64,000 nucleotides of DNA from Blastococcus sp. TF02A-30 (GCF_003319185.1 NZ_QOHJ01000004.1:372001-436000); one strand, 5' to 3'; positions 42,966 to 52,516 are shown, numbered from the stretch's first letter. The notes: generated from the sequence alone by a model not told the origin. Program-made: numbers and translations.

Positions 42966-44111
42966 ATGCAGTTCGGCATCTTCACGGTCAGCGACATCAC
43001 GCAGGACCCCACCACCGGGCGCACGCCGAGCGAGGCGGAGCGGATCAAGGCGGTCCTCACCATCGCGCAGAAGGCCGAGGAGGTCGGGCTCGACGTCTTC
43101 GCCCTGGGCGAGCACCACAACCCGCCCTTCTTCTCCTCCTCCCCCACCACCACGCTGGCGTGGATCGCGGCGAACACGTCCACGCTCCAGCTCTCGACGT
43201 CCACGACGCTGATCACCACCAACGACCCGGTGAAGATCGCCGAGGACTACGCGATGCTGCAGCACCTCGCCGACGGCCGGGTCGACCTGATGATGGGCCG
43301 CGGCAACACCGGCCCGGTCTACCCGTGGTTCGGGCAGGACATCCGCAACGGCATCGAGCTCGCCGTCGAGAACTACGCGCTGCTGCGCCGGCTGTGGACC
43401 GAGGACGTCGTCAACTGGGAGGGCCGGTTCCGCACGCCGCTGCAGGGTTTCACCTCCACGCCCCGTCCGCTGGACGGCGTCCCGCCGTTCGTGTGGCACG
43501 GCTCGATCCGCTCCCCGCAGATCGCCGAGCAGGCCGCCTACTACGGCGACGGCTTCTTCCACAACCACATCTTCTGGCCGCCGGAGCACACCCAGCGGAT
43601 GGTCGAGTTCTACCGCCGCCGGTACGAGCACTACGGCCACGGCAGCGCCGACCAGGCGATCGTCGGCCTCGGCGGGCAGGTGTTCATGCGCAAGCGGTCG
43701 CAGGACGCGGTGGACGAGTTCCGGCCGTACTTCGACAACGCCCCGGTCTACGGCCACGGCCCCTCGCTCGAGGACTTCAGCACCCAGACGCCGCTGACCG
43801 TGGGCAGCCCCCAGCAGGTCATCGAGCGCACCCTGGGCTTCCGCGACTACGTCGGCGACTACCAGCGCCAGCTGTTCCTCATCGACCACGCCGGCCTGCC
43901 GCTGAAGACGGTGCTGGAGCAGCTGGACCTGCTCGGCGAGGAGGTCGTGCCGGTGCTGCGCAAGGAGTTCGCCGCGCTGAAGCCCGCGCACGTGCCGGAC
44001 GCGCCCACCCACGCCTCCCGCGTCGCCGCCGCCGGCGGGGCCAAGGACAGCACGGTCCACGCCCCCGCCGACGACGTCACCGGGCAGGCCCGCGAGGAGG
44101 TGGAGGCCTGA
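42966..44111 (+). CDS. LLM-class FMN-dependent monooxygenase (CE1758-like)
   Basis: 381-aa luciferase-like monooxygenase. It starts MQFGIFTVSDITQDPTTGRT, then GLDVFALGEHHNPPF, LADGRVDLMMGRGNTGP and the YGDGFFHNHIFWPPEHT region, matching the CE1758 subfamily of bacterial-luciferase-like proteins. It uses reduced FMN and O2. The next gene is its reductase partner, joined by a TGATG overlap. ATG 42966 follows ACGGAGACGG. The physiological substrate is not known; an oxidative-stress or quinone link is possible given the palindromic leader. Confidence 0.9.
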   Translation: MQFGIFTVSDITQDPTTGRTPSEAERIKAVLTIAQKAEEVGLDVFALGEHHNPPFFSSSPTTTLAWIAANTSTLQLSTSTTLITTNDPVKIAEDYAMLQHLADGRVDLMMGRGNTGPVYPWFGQDIRNGIELAVENYALLRRLWTEDVVNWEGRFRTPLQGFTSTPRPLDGVPPFVWHGSIRSPQIAEQAAYYGDGFFHNHIFWPPEHTQRMVEFYRRRYEHYGHGSADQAIVGLGGQVFMRKRSQDAVDEFRPYFDNAPVYGHGPSLEDFSTQTPLTVGSPQQVIERTLGFRDYVGDYQRQLFLIDHAGLPLKTVLEQLDLLGEEVVPVLRKEFAALKPAHVPDAPTHASRVAAAGGAKDSTVHAPADDVTGQAREEVEA

Positions 44112-44734
44112 TGAGCACCCGGACGATCGCCGTCGTCAGCGCCGGGCTGAGCAACCCGTCCTCGACCCGGTTGCTGGCCGACCGGCTGACCGCCGCCGCG
44201 CAGGCGGCGCTGGCCGAGCGCGGCATCACCGCGACCGTGGAGGTGGTCGAGCTGCGCGAGCACGCCCGCGACCTCGCCGACAACCTGCTGACCGGCTTAG
44301 CGAACAAGACGCTGCAGGCAGCCGTCGACACGGTCGCCGGCGCCGATGCGGTCATCGCCGTCACGCCGGTGTTCTCCGCCTCCTACAGCGGCCTGTTCAA
44401 GACGTTCTTCGACGTCCTGGACAAGGACGCGCTGGTGGGCAAGCCGGTGCTGCTCGGCGCCACCGCCGGCACCGCCCGGCACTCGCTGGTGCTCGAGCAC
44501 GCGATGCGCCCGCTGTTCGCCTACCTCCGGGCCACCGTGGTGCCGACGGGGGTGTTCGCCGCCTCGGAGGACTGGGCCGGGGGGACCGAGGCCGGCCGCG
44601 GGCTGGCCGACCGGGTGGACCGCGCCGCCGGCGAGCTGGCCGACCTGGTCGCCGGCCGGCCGCCCGCCGCCCCGGCCGACCCGTTCGCCGACCCCACGAC
44701 GTCCTTCGAGGACCTGCTCCGCGGCACCCCCTAG
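44111..44734 (+). CDS. NAD(P)H-dependent FMN reductase (CE1759-like)
   Basis: 207-aa flavodoxin-fold reductase supplying FMNH2 to the preceding monooxygenase. AVVSAGLSNPSSTRLLADRL is the phosphate-binding loop; VTPVFSASYSGLFKTFFDVL lines the flavin site; LGATAGTARHSLVLEHAMRP follows. It matches the CE1759 reductase partner family in length. Start ATG 44111 overlaps the monooxygenase stop, so the two are produced together. No separate promoter is seen. Confidence 0.9.
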   Translation: MSTRTIAVVSAGLSNPSSTRLLADRLTAAAQAALAERGITATVEVVELREHARDLADNLLTGLANKTLQAAVDTVAGADAVIAVTPVFSASYSGLFKTFFDVLDKDALVGKPVLLGATAGTARHSLVLEHAMRPLFAYLRATVVPTGVFAASEDWAGGTEAGRGLADRVDRAAGELADLVAGRPPAAPADPFADPTTSFEDLLRGTP

Positions 44735-44792
44735 GGGGATCTCGCCCGTCCTGCCCGTGACGACGGCGCGCCTCGCCCTAGACTCGCCGGCC

Positions 44793-45515
44793 ATGCCCGT
44801 GACGCAGATCGCCCGCCGGATCACCCAGCAGGCCCGCGACCGGGGGCCGGTCCCCGTGGTGGCCGACTGCGCCACCTGGGCGGCTCTGTGGGTCGCCGGC
44901 CGCCTCTCCGCGGGGCGTCCGGGCGGCCCCGCGTTCCGGCACGACGGCACCGAGCACGCCTACCTGCGGGCGCCCTACCACTACACCTGGCTCAACGAGC
45001 GCGCCGTCGAGGTGCCCCTGGCCGCGAGCGCGCTCGCCGAGTCCGGTCCCGACGCCCGCGTCCTGGAGGTGGGCAACGTGCTGGCCCACTACCTGCCGGT
45101 CACGCACGCGGTCGTCGACAAGTACGAGCGCGCCCCCGGCGTCCGGAACGTCGACGTGGTCGACGTCGACCTCCCGGGGCCGTTCGACCTGGTGCTCGCC
45201 ATCAGCACGCTGGAGCACGTGGGGCTGGACGAGGAGGTGCAGGACCCCGGCAAGCCGGCCCGCGCGATCGCCCACCTGACCTCGCTCCTGGCACCCGGCG
45301 GGCGGCTCTGGTGCACCGTCCCCGTCGGCTACAACCCGGCGCTGGACGAGGGGCTGCGTACCGGCACCCTGGGCTTCACCCGGCTCACCGCGCTGCGCCG
45401 GACCGGTCGCCGCAACCGCTGGGTGGAGGTTCCGGTGGAGCAGGTGTGGGGCACCCGCTACGACTGGCTGCTCTACACCGCGCAGGCGATCGTCGTCGCC
45501 GAGCTGCGGCGCTGA
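44793..45515 (+). CDS. SAM-dependent methyltransferase
   Basis: 240-aa class I methyltransferase. Motif I is ARVLEVGNVLAHYLP at ~residue 88, with DVVDVDLPGPFDLVLAISTLEHVG spanning the post-I and IV region, then LAPGGRLWCTVPVGYNP. It has an N-terminal ~70-residue extension with Trp-rich WAALWVAGRL, which may contact a membrane. ATG 44793 lies 8 nt after TAGACT, consistent with leaderless transcription. It is separated from the LLM pair by 58 bp. Substrate unknown. Confidence 0.8.
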   Translation: MPVTQIARRITQQARDRGPVPVVADCATWAALWVAGRLSAGRPGGPAFRHDGTEHAYLRAPYHYTWLNERAVEVPLAASALAESGPDARVLEVGNVLAHYLPVTHAVVDKYERAPGVRNVDVVDVDLPGPFDLVLAISTLEHVGLDEEVQDPGKPARAIAHLTSLLAPGGRLWCTVPVGYNPALDEGLRTGTLGFTRLTALRRTGRRNRWVEVPVEQVWGTRYDWLLYTAQAIVVAELRR

Positions 45516-45542
45516 CCGCCCCGGCCCGCGCGGGCGCCGCCC

Positions 45543-47117
45543 TCAGCCGACGGCGTCCGGCGACGGCGGGGCGCTGCCGCCCTGCTCCGACTCGCCGGCC
45601 ATGATCGCGGCGATCGCCGCCCGGTCGGACGGGGACGGCAGCCCCCAGCCGGGCTCGTAGCCGTACACCTCGTGCAGCGGACGGGACGCCGTCCGGCCGG
45701 TGAGCACCTCCACCGATCCGGTGCCGATCAGGCCGGGGTGCTCCACCCCGCACGCCTCGGCGACCTTGAGCAGGTCGCGGCGCAGGGTGCGCACGTAGTT
45801 GGCCAGCCGCACCGACTTCAGCGACGGGTCCAGCCCGTGGGCCAGCCACGGGTTCTGGGTGGCGACGCCGGTCGGGCAGGTGTCGGTGTGGCACTTCTGG
45901 GCCTGGATGCAGCCGATCGCGAGCATGGCCTCGCGGGCGATGCTCACCATGTCGCAACCGAGCGCGAACGCGACGACGGCGTTGTCGGGCAGCCCGAGCT
46001 TCCCGCCGCCCACGAAGACGACGTCGTCGGTGAGCCCGGCCCGCGCGAAGGTGCTGTAGACGCGGGCGAAGCCCAGCTGGAAGGGCAGGGACACCGAGTC
46101 GGTGAAGATCAGCGGGGCCGCGCCGGTGCCGCCCTCCCCGCCGTCGATCGTCACGAAGTCGACCCCGCGGCCGGTCGTGGACATCAGGCCGGTGAGCTCG
46201 TCCCAGAACGCCATGTCGCCGACCGCCGACTTGACGCCCACCGGCAGCCCGGTCTCCGCGGCCAGCAGCTCCACCCAGTCGAGCAGGCTGTCGACGTCGG
46301 AGAACTCCGCGTGCCGCGACGGGCTGATGCAGTCGACGCCGGCCGGCACGCCGCGGGCCTCGGCGATCTCCGCGGAAACCTTGGCGGCGGGCAGGACCCC
46401 GCCGAGCCCCGGCTTGGCCCCCTGGCTCAGCTTGATCTCCAACGCCCGCACCGGTGCGGAGGCGACCAGGTCCTTGAGCCGCTGGAGGTCGAACCGGCCG
46501 CGCTCGTCGCGGCACCCGAAGTACGCGGTGCCGATCTGGAAGACGAGCTCGCCACCGTGCCGGTGGTGGCGGGAGAGCCCGCCCTCCCCCGTGTTGTGCA
46601 GGCACCCGGCCATCGCCGCCCCGCGGTTGAGCGCCTCCACCGCGGCGGGCGACAGCGAGCCGAAGCTCATCGCGGAGACGTTGACGACCGACGCGGGCCG
46701 GAAGGCCGCCGCCCGGCCACGCGCGGCCCCCAGCACCTTGGCGCACGGCAGCCCGGCGCCCTCGCCGGTCTGGACCCGGGTGGCCGGCACCGCGCGGCCG
46801 AACGTGCGGTGCTTGATGACCGGGTAGCCGGCGGTGTACTCGAGGTCGTTGTCGGTGCCGAAGCCGAAGTAGTTGTTCTCGCCCTTCGCCGAGGCGTAGA
46901 CCCAGCGCCGCTGGTCGCGGGTGAACGGCCGCTCCTCGTTGTTGCCGGCGACGAGGTACTGCCTCAGCTCCGGGCCGAGGGTCTCCAGCAGGTACCGGGC
47001 GTGCCCGACCACCGGGTAGTTGCGCAGCACCGTGTGCTCGCGCTGCAGCAGGTCGCGCGCGGCGACCGCCGCCAGCGCGGCCAGCCCCGCCACCGCCGTG
47101 CGCGTGGTGCGGGACAT
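45543..47117 (-). CDS. Glutamate-synthase-like FMN enzyme
   Basis: 524-aa protein homologous to the FMN/central domain of GOGAT large subunits (Glu_synthase family), preceded by a short hydrophobic N-terminus (AVAGLAALAAVAA). Conserved parts include NVSAMSFGSLSPAAVEALN, HNTGEGGLSRHH, EIKLSQGAKPGLGG and the cysteines of CIQAQKCHTDTCPTG, which in GOGAT bind a 3Fe-4S cluster. The glutaminase domain is missing, so it is not a full glutamate synthase. ATG 47117 has GAGGAGG. It follows the GntP permease gene by 41 nt. Confidence 0.88.
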   Translation of the reverse strand: MSRTTRTAVAGLAALAAVAARDLLQREHTVLRNYPVVGHARYLLETLGPELRQYLVAGNNEERPFTRDQRRWVYASAKGENNYFGFGTDNDLEYTAGYPVIKHRTFGRAVPATRVQTGEGAGLPCAKVLGAARGRAAAFRPASVVNVSAMSFGSLSPAAVEALNRGAAMAGCLHNTGEGGLSRHHRHGGELVFQIGTAYFGCRDERGRFDLQRLKDLVASAPVRALEIKLSQGAKPGLGGVLPAAKVSAEIAEARGVPAGVDCISPSRHAEFSDVDSLLDWVELLAAETGLPVGVKSAVGDMAFWDELTGLMSTTGRGVDFVTIDGGEGGTGAAPLIFTDSVSLPFQLGFARVYSTFARAGLTDDVVFVGGGKLGLPDNAVVAFALGCDMVSIAREAMLAIGCIQAQKCHTDTCPTGVATQNPWLAHGLDPSLKSVRLANYVRTLRRDLLKVAEACGVEHPGLIGTGSVEVLTGRTASRPLHEVYGYEPGWGLPSPSDRAAIAAIMAGESEQGGSAPPSPDAVG

Positions 47118-47158
47118 GCCCGCCTCCTCCCTCGGACCCGTCGTCCGGTCGCCGCCGG

Positions 47159-48655
47159 TCAGAAGATCAGGCTGAGCACCAGGGCCAGGGCGAAGCCGAT
47201 CACGCCGAGCAGCGTCTCCATGACCGTCCAGGTCTTCAGCGTCGTCTTCTCGTCCATCTTGAAGAACCGGCTGACCAGCCAGAACCCCGAGTCGTTGACG
47301 TGCGAGAGCACCGTCGCGCCGGCCGCGATGGCGATGACGATCAGCGCCAGGTCCACGCTGGACAACCCGTCGGTGGCCTCCACGACGGGGGCGATCAGCC
47401 CCGCCGTCGTGGTCAGCGCGACGGTGGCCGACCCCTGTGCCACGCGCAGCAGGACCGAGATGACGAAGGCGGCCACGATGACCGGCAGGCCGATGTCGCC
47501 GAGCACGTCGGCGAGCGCCGCGCCGATCCCGCTCGCCCGCAGCACGCCGCCGAACATCCCGCCGGCGCCGGTGATCAGGATGATCGCGCAGACCGGGCCG
47601 AGCGCGCTGTTGACCACCGACTCCACCTCGGCGCCGGAGCTGCCGCGGTGCTTGCCGAGCACGTACATCGCGACCAGCACCGTGATGAGCAGCGCGACCG
47701 GCGTCGCGCCGACCAGCTGCGCCACCCGGACCGCGGTCGAGTCCTCGTCGACGGTGCCGTTGGTGGCCAGGGTGCTCATCCCGGTGTTCAGGAAGATCAG
47801 CACCAGCGGCAGCAGCAGCAGGCCGACGACGGTGCCGAACGCGGGCGGCCCCGGCCGGGTCCGCTCGGTCTCGGTGGCCGCCGCCGTGCCGCCCGACCGC
47901 CCGGCGACCTCGGGGGACGTGCCCGCCACCGGCGTCTCCCCCGGCGCGTCGCCGGCGGGGGCCGCGCCGCCGCCGCCCGGTCCGCCGCCGCCGGAGAGGA
48001 TGTCGGGCACGGGCACGTCGTACCGGCGGCCGGCCCACAGGCCGAACAGGTAGCCGCCGAAGTACCACGTGGGCAGGCCGATGAGCAGCCCGAAGACCAG
48101 CACCAGCCCGATGTCGGCGCCGATCAGCTCGGCGGCGGCGACCGGGCCGGGGTGCGGGGGCACGAAGGCGTGCATGACCGCGAACGCCCCCGCGACCGGC
48201 AGCCCGTAGGTCAGCAGCGAGCCGCCGAGCCGCAGCGCCACCGTGAAGACGATCGGCAGGAAGACGACCAGCCCGGCGTCGAAGAAGATCGGGAAGCCGA
48301 ACAGCAGCGCCGCCACCCCGAGCGCCAGCGGCGCCCGCTGCTCGCCGAAGCGGCGGATGAGGACGTCGGCGAGCACCTGGGCGCCGCCGCTGAACTCCAG
48401 CAGCCGGCCGAGCATGGCGCCGAGGCCGACCAGGAGGGCGACGCTGGCCAACGTGGCGCCGAAGCCCGTGGTCAACGTGGTCACCACGTCCTCCAGCGGC
48501 ACCTGCGCGGCCAGCGCGGTCAGCAGGCTGACCAGGATCAGCGCGACGAACGCGTGCAGCTTCAGCCGGATGATGAGGAACAGCAGCAGGACCACGGCCG
48601 CTGCTGCGATCAGCAGCAGCGGCCCGGCGCCCAGCGTGGGCTCGACCTCGGTCAT
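47159..48655 (-). CDS. GntP-family permease
   Basis: 498-aa membrane protein with about twelve helices: LLLFLIIRLKLHAFVALILV at the start, then FGFPIFFDAGLVVFLPIVF and AFVPPHPGPVAAAELIGAD, the classic GntP (gluconate:H+ symporter) signatures. A long Gly/Pro/Thr-rich cytoplasmic loop (~225-275) is unusual in length. The second half contains GAGGMFGGVLRASGIG and HVNDSGFWLVSRFF. ATG 48655 follows GGAGG. Substrate is probably a sugar acid or hydroxy acid; no kinase is nearby. Confidence 0.92.
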   Translation of the reverse strand: MTEVEPTLGAGPLLLIAAAAVVLLLFLIIRLKLHAFVALILVSLLTALAAQVPLEDVVTTLTTGFGATLASVALLVGLGAMLGRLLEFSGGAQVLADVLIRRFGEQRAPLALGVAALLFGFPIFFDAGLVVFLPIVFTVALRLGGSLLTYGLPVAGAFAVMHAFVPPHPGPVAAAELIGADIGLVLVFGLLIGLPTWYFGGYLFGLWAGRRYDVPVPDILSGGGGPGGGGAAPAGDAPGETPVAGTSPEVAGRSGGTAAATETERTRPGPPAFGTVVGLLLLPLVLIFLNTGMSTLATNGTVDEDSTAVRVAQLVGATPVALLITVLVAMYVLGKHRGSSGAEVESVVNSALGPVCAIILITGAGGMFGGVLRASGIGAALADVLGDIGLPVIVAAFVISVLLRVAQGSATVALTTTAGLIAPVVEATDGLSSVDLALIVIAIAAGATVLSHVNDSGFWLVSRFFKMDEKTTLKTWTVMETLLGVIGFALALVLSLIF

Positions 48656-48771
48656 GGCACCTCCACGGCAGCTGCGGTCCGGCGGTGTCGCCACCCGCGA
48701 TCATGCTCGCGGCGGCACCGCTCGGCGACCGGAGCGCCGGGTGGGGCCGGCTCGGCGGTGGGTGGGCCGGC

Positions 48772-50097
48772 TCAGCGGTAGGCGGAGCCGCCGCGCAGCC
48801 GTGCGCCGACCGCCACGTGCAGCGGGGCCAGGACGACGCCGTCCCGGGCCAGCCGCGCCCGCAGCTCCCGTCGGTGCCGGAGCACGCCGAACAGGCCGAT
48901 CGCCCAGAACACGTACTGCACCGCGAACGCCGCGCGGAAGGCGTCCAGCGAGTAGTCCGTCGAGCCGCCGGGGGTGCGCAGGTCGAGCACCGCGCCGATG
49001 GCCAGGATGGTGAGCAGCGAGGCGACGAAGCCGCCGACGTTGACCACACCGCTGGCGCTGCCCATCCGCTCCACCGGGTTCTCCGTGCGGGCGTAGTCGA
49101 AGCCGATCATCGAGCCGGGACCGTTGGTCCCCAGGACGACGACGAGCGCGATCAGCAGGGCCAGCGGCGCCCGCCCGGGCCAGAGCAGCACGACGGTCCA
49201 CGTGGTGGCGGTGAGCGCGAGAATGCCCAGCACCAGCACCGACCGGCGCAGCGGCCAGCGGCCGCACAACCGGCCGAGCAGCGGCCCGACGGCCATGCCC
49301 ACGAGCACGAGCAGGGTGAGCAGCGCGGCCGCCGTCCCGGGCGAGAGCCCCTCCCCCACGGTCAGGAACGGGTAGCCCCACAGCAGGGCGAAGACCGTCC
49401 CGGAGAACTGGGTGACCAGGTGGGTGTACAGCCCGATCCGGGTGCCGGGCTCGCGCCAGGTCGCGGCCAGCGTGCGGCGCAGCTCGGCCAGGCCGACGGT
49501 GGCCGGCTCCGGCGTGCCGTCGGGGGCGTCCTGCAGCGCCACCAGCACCAGGACGGAGACGAGCAGCCCGGTGGCCGCCGCGCCGAGGAAGGTGGCCTGC
49601 CAGGAGGTGCCGTGCAGCAGCGCCACCAGCGGGTAGGCCGCGACGACCGACCCGATCTGGCCGAGGATGCCGGTCAGCTGGGTGACCAGCGGTGCGGTGC
49701 GGCCGGGGAACCACAGCGAGACCACCCGGAGGACGCTGATGAAGGTCATCGCGTCGCCGGCGCCCACCAGGACGCGGGCCGCGACGGCGGTCGGGACGTC
49801 GTCGGCCAGCGCGAGCACCAGCTGACCGGCGGCCATGGTCACCGCCCCGGCCAGGATCATCCGGCGGGACCCGAAGCGGTCCAGCGCGACGCCCACCGGG
49901 ACCTGGAGCGCGGCGTAGACGGCCAGCTGCAGCACGAGGAACAGCGACACCGCCGAGGCGCCGGCGGAGAACCGCTCCTGCGCCTCCACGGCAGCCACCC
50001 CGAGGGAGCTGCGGTGGAAGACGGCCACGGCGTAGGCGAGGAGCCCGACCAGCCACACCGCGTAGGCGCGCCGGGTCGGCCGGTCGGTCATCGGCAC
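48772..50097 (-). CDS. MFS transporter
   Basis: 441-aa twelve-helix transporter of the major facilitator superfamily: VFHRSSLGVAAVEAQERF in helix 1, VPVGVALDRFGSRRMILAG in the loop 2-3 motif, and VGPLLGRLCGRWPLRRS in the second half. The WxVWLVGLLAYAVAVFHRS start is like NarK/oxalate-formate-type carriers. GTG 50097 is preferred (AGGAGG 5 nt upstream) over GTG 50103 and ATG 50091. Divergent from a TetR gene, with an inverted repeat at 50151, which suggests efflux or uptake under its control. Confidence 0.88.
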   Translation of the reverse strand: MPMTDRPTRRAYAVWLVGLLAYAVAVFHRSSLGVAAVEAQERFSAGASAVSLFLVLQLAVYAALQVPVGVALDRFGSRRMILAGAVTMAAGQLVLALADDVPTAVAARVLVGAGDAMTFISVLRVVSLWFPGRTAPLVTQLTGILGQIGSVVAAYPLVALLHGTSWQATFLGAAATGLLVSVLVLVALQDAPDGTPEPATVGLAELRRTLAATWREPGTRIGLYTHLVTQFSGTVFALLWGYPFLTVGEGLSPGTAAALLTLLVLVGMAVGPLLGRLCGRWPLRRSVLVLGILALTATTWTVVLLWPGRAPLALLIALVVVLGTNGPGSMIGFDYARTENPVERMGSASGVVNVGGFVASLLTILAIGAVLDLRTPGGSTDYSLDAFRAAFAVQYVFWAIGLFGVLRHRRELRARLARDGVVLAPLHVAVGARLRGGSAYR

Positions 50098-50150
50098 GGT
50101 CACCTCCTGGACGACGCCCAGAGGGCGCCCGCGCCTTCCGGTGCCCGGCG

Positions 50151-50164
50151 GTGAGTTCGCTCAC
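50151..50164. promoter_or_regulatory. Inverted repeat in MFS-TetR intergenic region
   Basis: GTGAG-TTCG-CTCAC, perfect 5-bp arms, in the 98-bp gap between the divergent MFS and TetR genes. Short for a TetR operator but centrally placed. If it is the operator, the TetR gene must start downstream (GTG 50196). Confidence 0.35.
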
Positions 50165-50195
50165 CCCTCCCCGCGCACGTGAGATCCTTCGGGGC

Positions 50196-50828
50196 GTGCA
50201 CGAGCTCCTGGACCCGACCGGCGATCCGGCCGTCGACGACGGCCACCGGCGTGGCCGGATCCTGTGGGCGCTGGCCACCTGCATGGCCGAGAAGGGCTAC
50301 CAGGCCACCACGATCGCCGACATCGCCCGCGAGGGCCGGGTGTCGAAGACGGTCGTCTACGCGCACTTCCGCGACAAGGAGCACTGCCTGCTGGAGCTCT
50401 ACGCCCGGGCCAACGAGAAGGTCCTGGCCACGGTGCGCCAGGCCCAGGACGAGGCGCGCGCCGCCGGGCTGCCCTGGCGGGAACGGCTGCGGGCCGGCAT
50501 CGCCGCCTACATGGCCACCCTGGCCCAGGGCCCGCCCGTGGCCTGGGCCGCGCTCGTCGAGGTGCAGGCGGCCGGCCGCACCGCGCTGGCGCTGCGCCGC
50601 CAGGTCTTCGACCGCTACGTCGACCTCATCACCGGAGTGGCCACCGAGCTGGCCGAGCAGCACCCCGACGAGATCCGCCCGGTCACCCGCCCCGCAGTGC
50701 TCGCGGCCGTGGGTGGCATCAACGAGCTGATGCTGGCCCGGGTCGAGCGGGGTGAGGCCGAGCGCTTCCTCGACGACGTCGACATCGCCACCGCCACCCT
50801 GGTCGACCTCCTGGAACGCCGGCGCTGA
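50196..50828 (+). CDS. TetR-family regulator
   Basis: 210-aa repressor with an HTH at ~residues 12-58: RILWALATCMAEKGYQATT then IADIAREGRVSKTVVYAHF. The C-terminal domain carries NEKVLATVRQAQDEARAAG and a conserved MLARVERGEAERF helix. GTG 50196 is chosen over in-frame GTG 50151, because the latter would lie inside the inverted repeat that may be its operator. Probable regulator of the divergent MFS gene. Confidence 0.86.
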   Translation: MHELLDPTGDPAVDDGHRRGRILWALATCMAEKGYQATTIADIAREGRVSKTVVYAHFRDKEHCLLELYARANEKVLATVRQAQDEARAAGLPWRERLRAGIAAYMATLAQGPPVAWAALVEVQAAGRTALALRRQVFDRYVDLITGVATELAEQHPDEIRPVTRPAVLAAVGGINELMLARVERGEAERFLDDVDIATATLVDLLERRR

Positions 50829-50875
50829 AGCCGGCTGCTCACCCCGCCGAGCGCTCCGTGCGATAGTTCCCCGCC

Positions 50876-51721
50876 ATGTCCCTGCTGCAGAGCCTGCGCG
50901 TCTTCCACCAGCGCCGGATCGCGCTGCCCGTCGGCCCGGACGACCTGGTCCTCGACGTGGGAAGCGGCGACAAGCCGTCGTGGCGGGCCGACGTGCTCCT
51001 GGACCGCTACCTGGGCGCGGAGCACGCCGCGCAGCGCTCGGGTCGCGGCCGGGCGAGGGTGACCCGTCCGCTGTTCAACGCCGATGCTGCGCGGATGCCC
51101 TTCGCCGACGGCGTCTTCGACTACGCGATCTGCTCGAACCTGCTGGAGCACGTGCTCGACCCGGCCGCCGTCCTGCGCGAGCTGGTCCGGGTGGCGCGGG
51201 CGGGCTACATCGAGGTCCCCGAGGCGTCCAGCGCGAAGATCGTCGACTTCCCCAGCCACATCTGGTGGTGCCGCCTCGACGAGACCACCACCCCACCCAC
51301 GCTGGTGCTGACCGCGAAGGACGAACCCGACTTCGACCGCGAGATCGCCGGGTACCTGCGGCGCTCCGGCACGCTGCGCGAGGTGGAGGCGGTGCTCAAC
51401 AAGCGGTTCGAGCACCGCGTGATCATGCTGCACTGGCGGGGCAGCGTCCCGCACCGCGTTGAGGGCGCAGTGCCCGACGCGCTGGTCGCCCACGCCATGG
51501 CCCAGCCCGGGCACACCAAGGACCTGCAGGCGCGGCTCATCCAGCTGGTCACGGACGCGGTCACCTTCCGGGCGCAGCGCCGGCTGCGGCGGCGGCGCCT
51601 CCGGTACGACGACCTGGTGCTCCCCGAGTACCGCACGGGCGACGGCGCGGTGCTCGAGCGCCGCGTCTACTCAGACAGCCGGTGGACCCCCGACGCCGAG
51701 GCCGCTCAGTACGGGTCGTAG
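50876..51721 (+). CDS. SAM-dependent methyltransferase
   Basis: 281-aa methyltransferase (type 11 fold): motif I LVLDVGSGDKPSWRADVLLD, then ADAARMPFADGVFDYAICSN and LEHVLDPAAVLRELVRV. The C-terminal ~100 residues are Arg-rich (RRLRRRRLRYDDL) and may bind a polyanionic glycan or the membrane. ATG 50876 is 8 nt after GATAGT, i.e. probably leaderless. It opens the envelope-glycan cluster; its last 16 nt overlap the convergent methyltransferase gene at 51706. Confidence 0.85.
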   Translation: MSLLQSLRVFHQRRIALPVGPDDLVLDVGSGDKPSWRADVLLDRYLGAEHAAQRSGRGRARVTRPLFNADAARMPFADGVFDYAICSNLLEHVLDPAAVLRELVRVARAGYIEVPEASSAKIVDFPSHIWWCRLDETTTPPTLVLTAKDEPDFDREIAGYLRRSGTLREVEAVLNKRFEHRVIMLHWRGSVPHRVEGAVPDALVAHAMAQPGHTKDLQARLIQLVTDAVTFRAQRRLRRRRLRYDDLVLPEYRTGDGAVLERRVYSDSRWTPDAEAAQYGS

Positions 51722-52419
51722 GGCGAGTCGTGGCCCAGCAACCGGGCCACCGGCCGCAGCCTGAGCCGCAGCAGCACCTTCAGGAGGACGTTGCGCGCCC
51801 ACCACGGCAGCTCCGCGAGGATGCGGCGCCGGTCCCGGGCCGAGGGCGCGCCGACGCGGAGCAGGGCCAACGACCCCTCCCGGCGCTCGTAGCGCAGGTC
51901 GGCGGCGAAGAGGACGTGGCGCAGGATCCCGAGGGTCACCCCGATCGACGAGAAGCAGTCGTGGACCAGCACCGGCGCTCCCGCCGGGAGGTGCCCCCGC
52001 CATTTCAGGTCGTCGGAGAGCGTCCAGTAGTCGTGCTTTCCGTCGATGTACAGGAAGGAGAACGGACGGGTCCACTTCTTGCGCGCTTCGGTGGAGTAGT
52101 CGCACAGCAATTCGACCGTGCCCGAGACGCCTGCGGCCGCAATGTTGCGCTCGAATTCGATGCGCGTGCTGCTCCCCCCGAACAGGCGCCCGTCGACGAA
52201 GGGGTCGATGGCCACCAGACCACCGCCGCCTGCCGCCAGGGCCTGCGCGATGACCACGGTGGAGCGCCCCCGGTGGCTCCCGATCTCGACGGCGAGGGAC
52301 CCGGCGGGGAGCGCGGCCGCCTCGGCGTGCAGCAGTTCCGCCTGGTCGCCGGTCAACCACCCGGGAATGCGGTCCGCGACGGCCCAGATATCGGAAAAGC
52401 GCCCGCCGGTGGACGGCAT
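51706..52419 (-). CDS. Class I methyltransferase (Methyltransf_24-like)
   Basis: 237-aa protein: LAVEIGSHRGRSTVVIAQAL is motif I, followed by LVAIDPFVDGRLFGG, and PFSFLYIDGKHDYWTLSDD with the metal-binding Asp/His pattern of the O-methyltransferase/cephalosporin-hydroxylase-like group. Such enzymes often modify sugars in antibiotic or cell-wall glycans. ATG 52419 is chosen; GTG 52434 would add five residues. It is divergent from the giant AftD-like gene and converges, with a 16-nt overlap, on the previous methyltransferase. Confidence 0.8.
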   Translation of the reverse strand: MPSTGGRFSDIWAVADRIPGWLTGDQAELLHAEAAALPAGSLAVEIGSHRGRSTVVIAQALAAGGGGLVAIDPFVDGRLFGGSSTRIEFERNIAAAGVSGTVELLCDYSTEARKKWTRPFSFLYIDGKHDYWTLSDDLKWRGHLPAGAPVLVHDCFSSIGVTLGILRHVLFAADLRYERREGSLALLRVGAPSARDRRRILAELPWWARNVLLKVLLRLRLRPVARLLGHDSPYDPY

Positions 52420-52516
52420 CGGGGAGTCCGGCACGCAATACCAATCACTCGACGGAGAACGGCTACACTCGCGCGGCACCCTACAGCAGCGGAACTGCGG
52501 ATCGCGGAGGAAGCAC

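Noticed and set aside
48743-48780. A direct repeat of GGGCCGGCTC(G/A)GCGGT near the end of the MFS gene
   Set aside because: Short, low-complexity GC repeat at a gene end; not distinguishable from composition.
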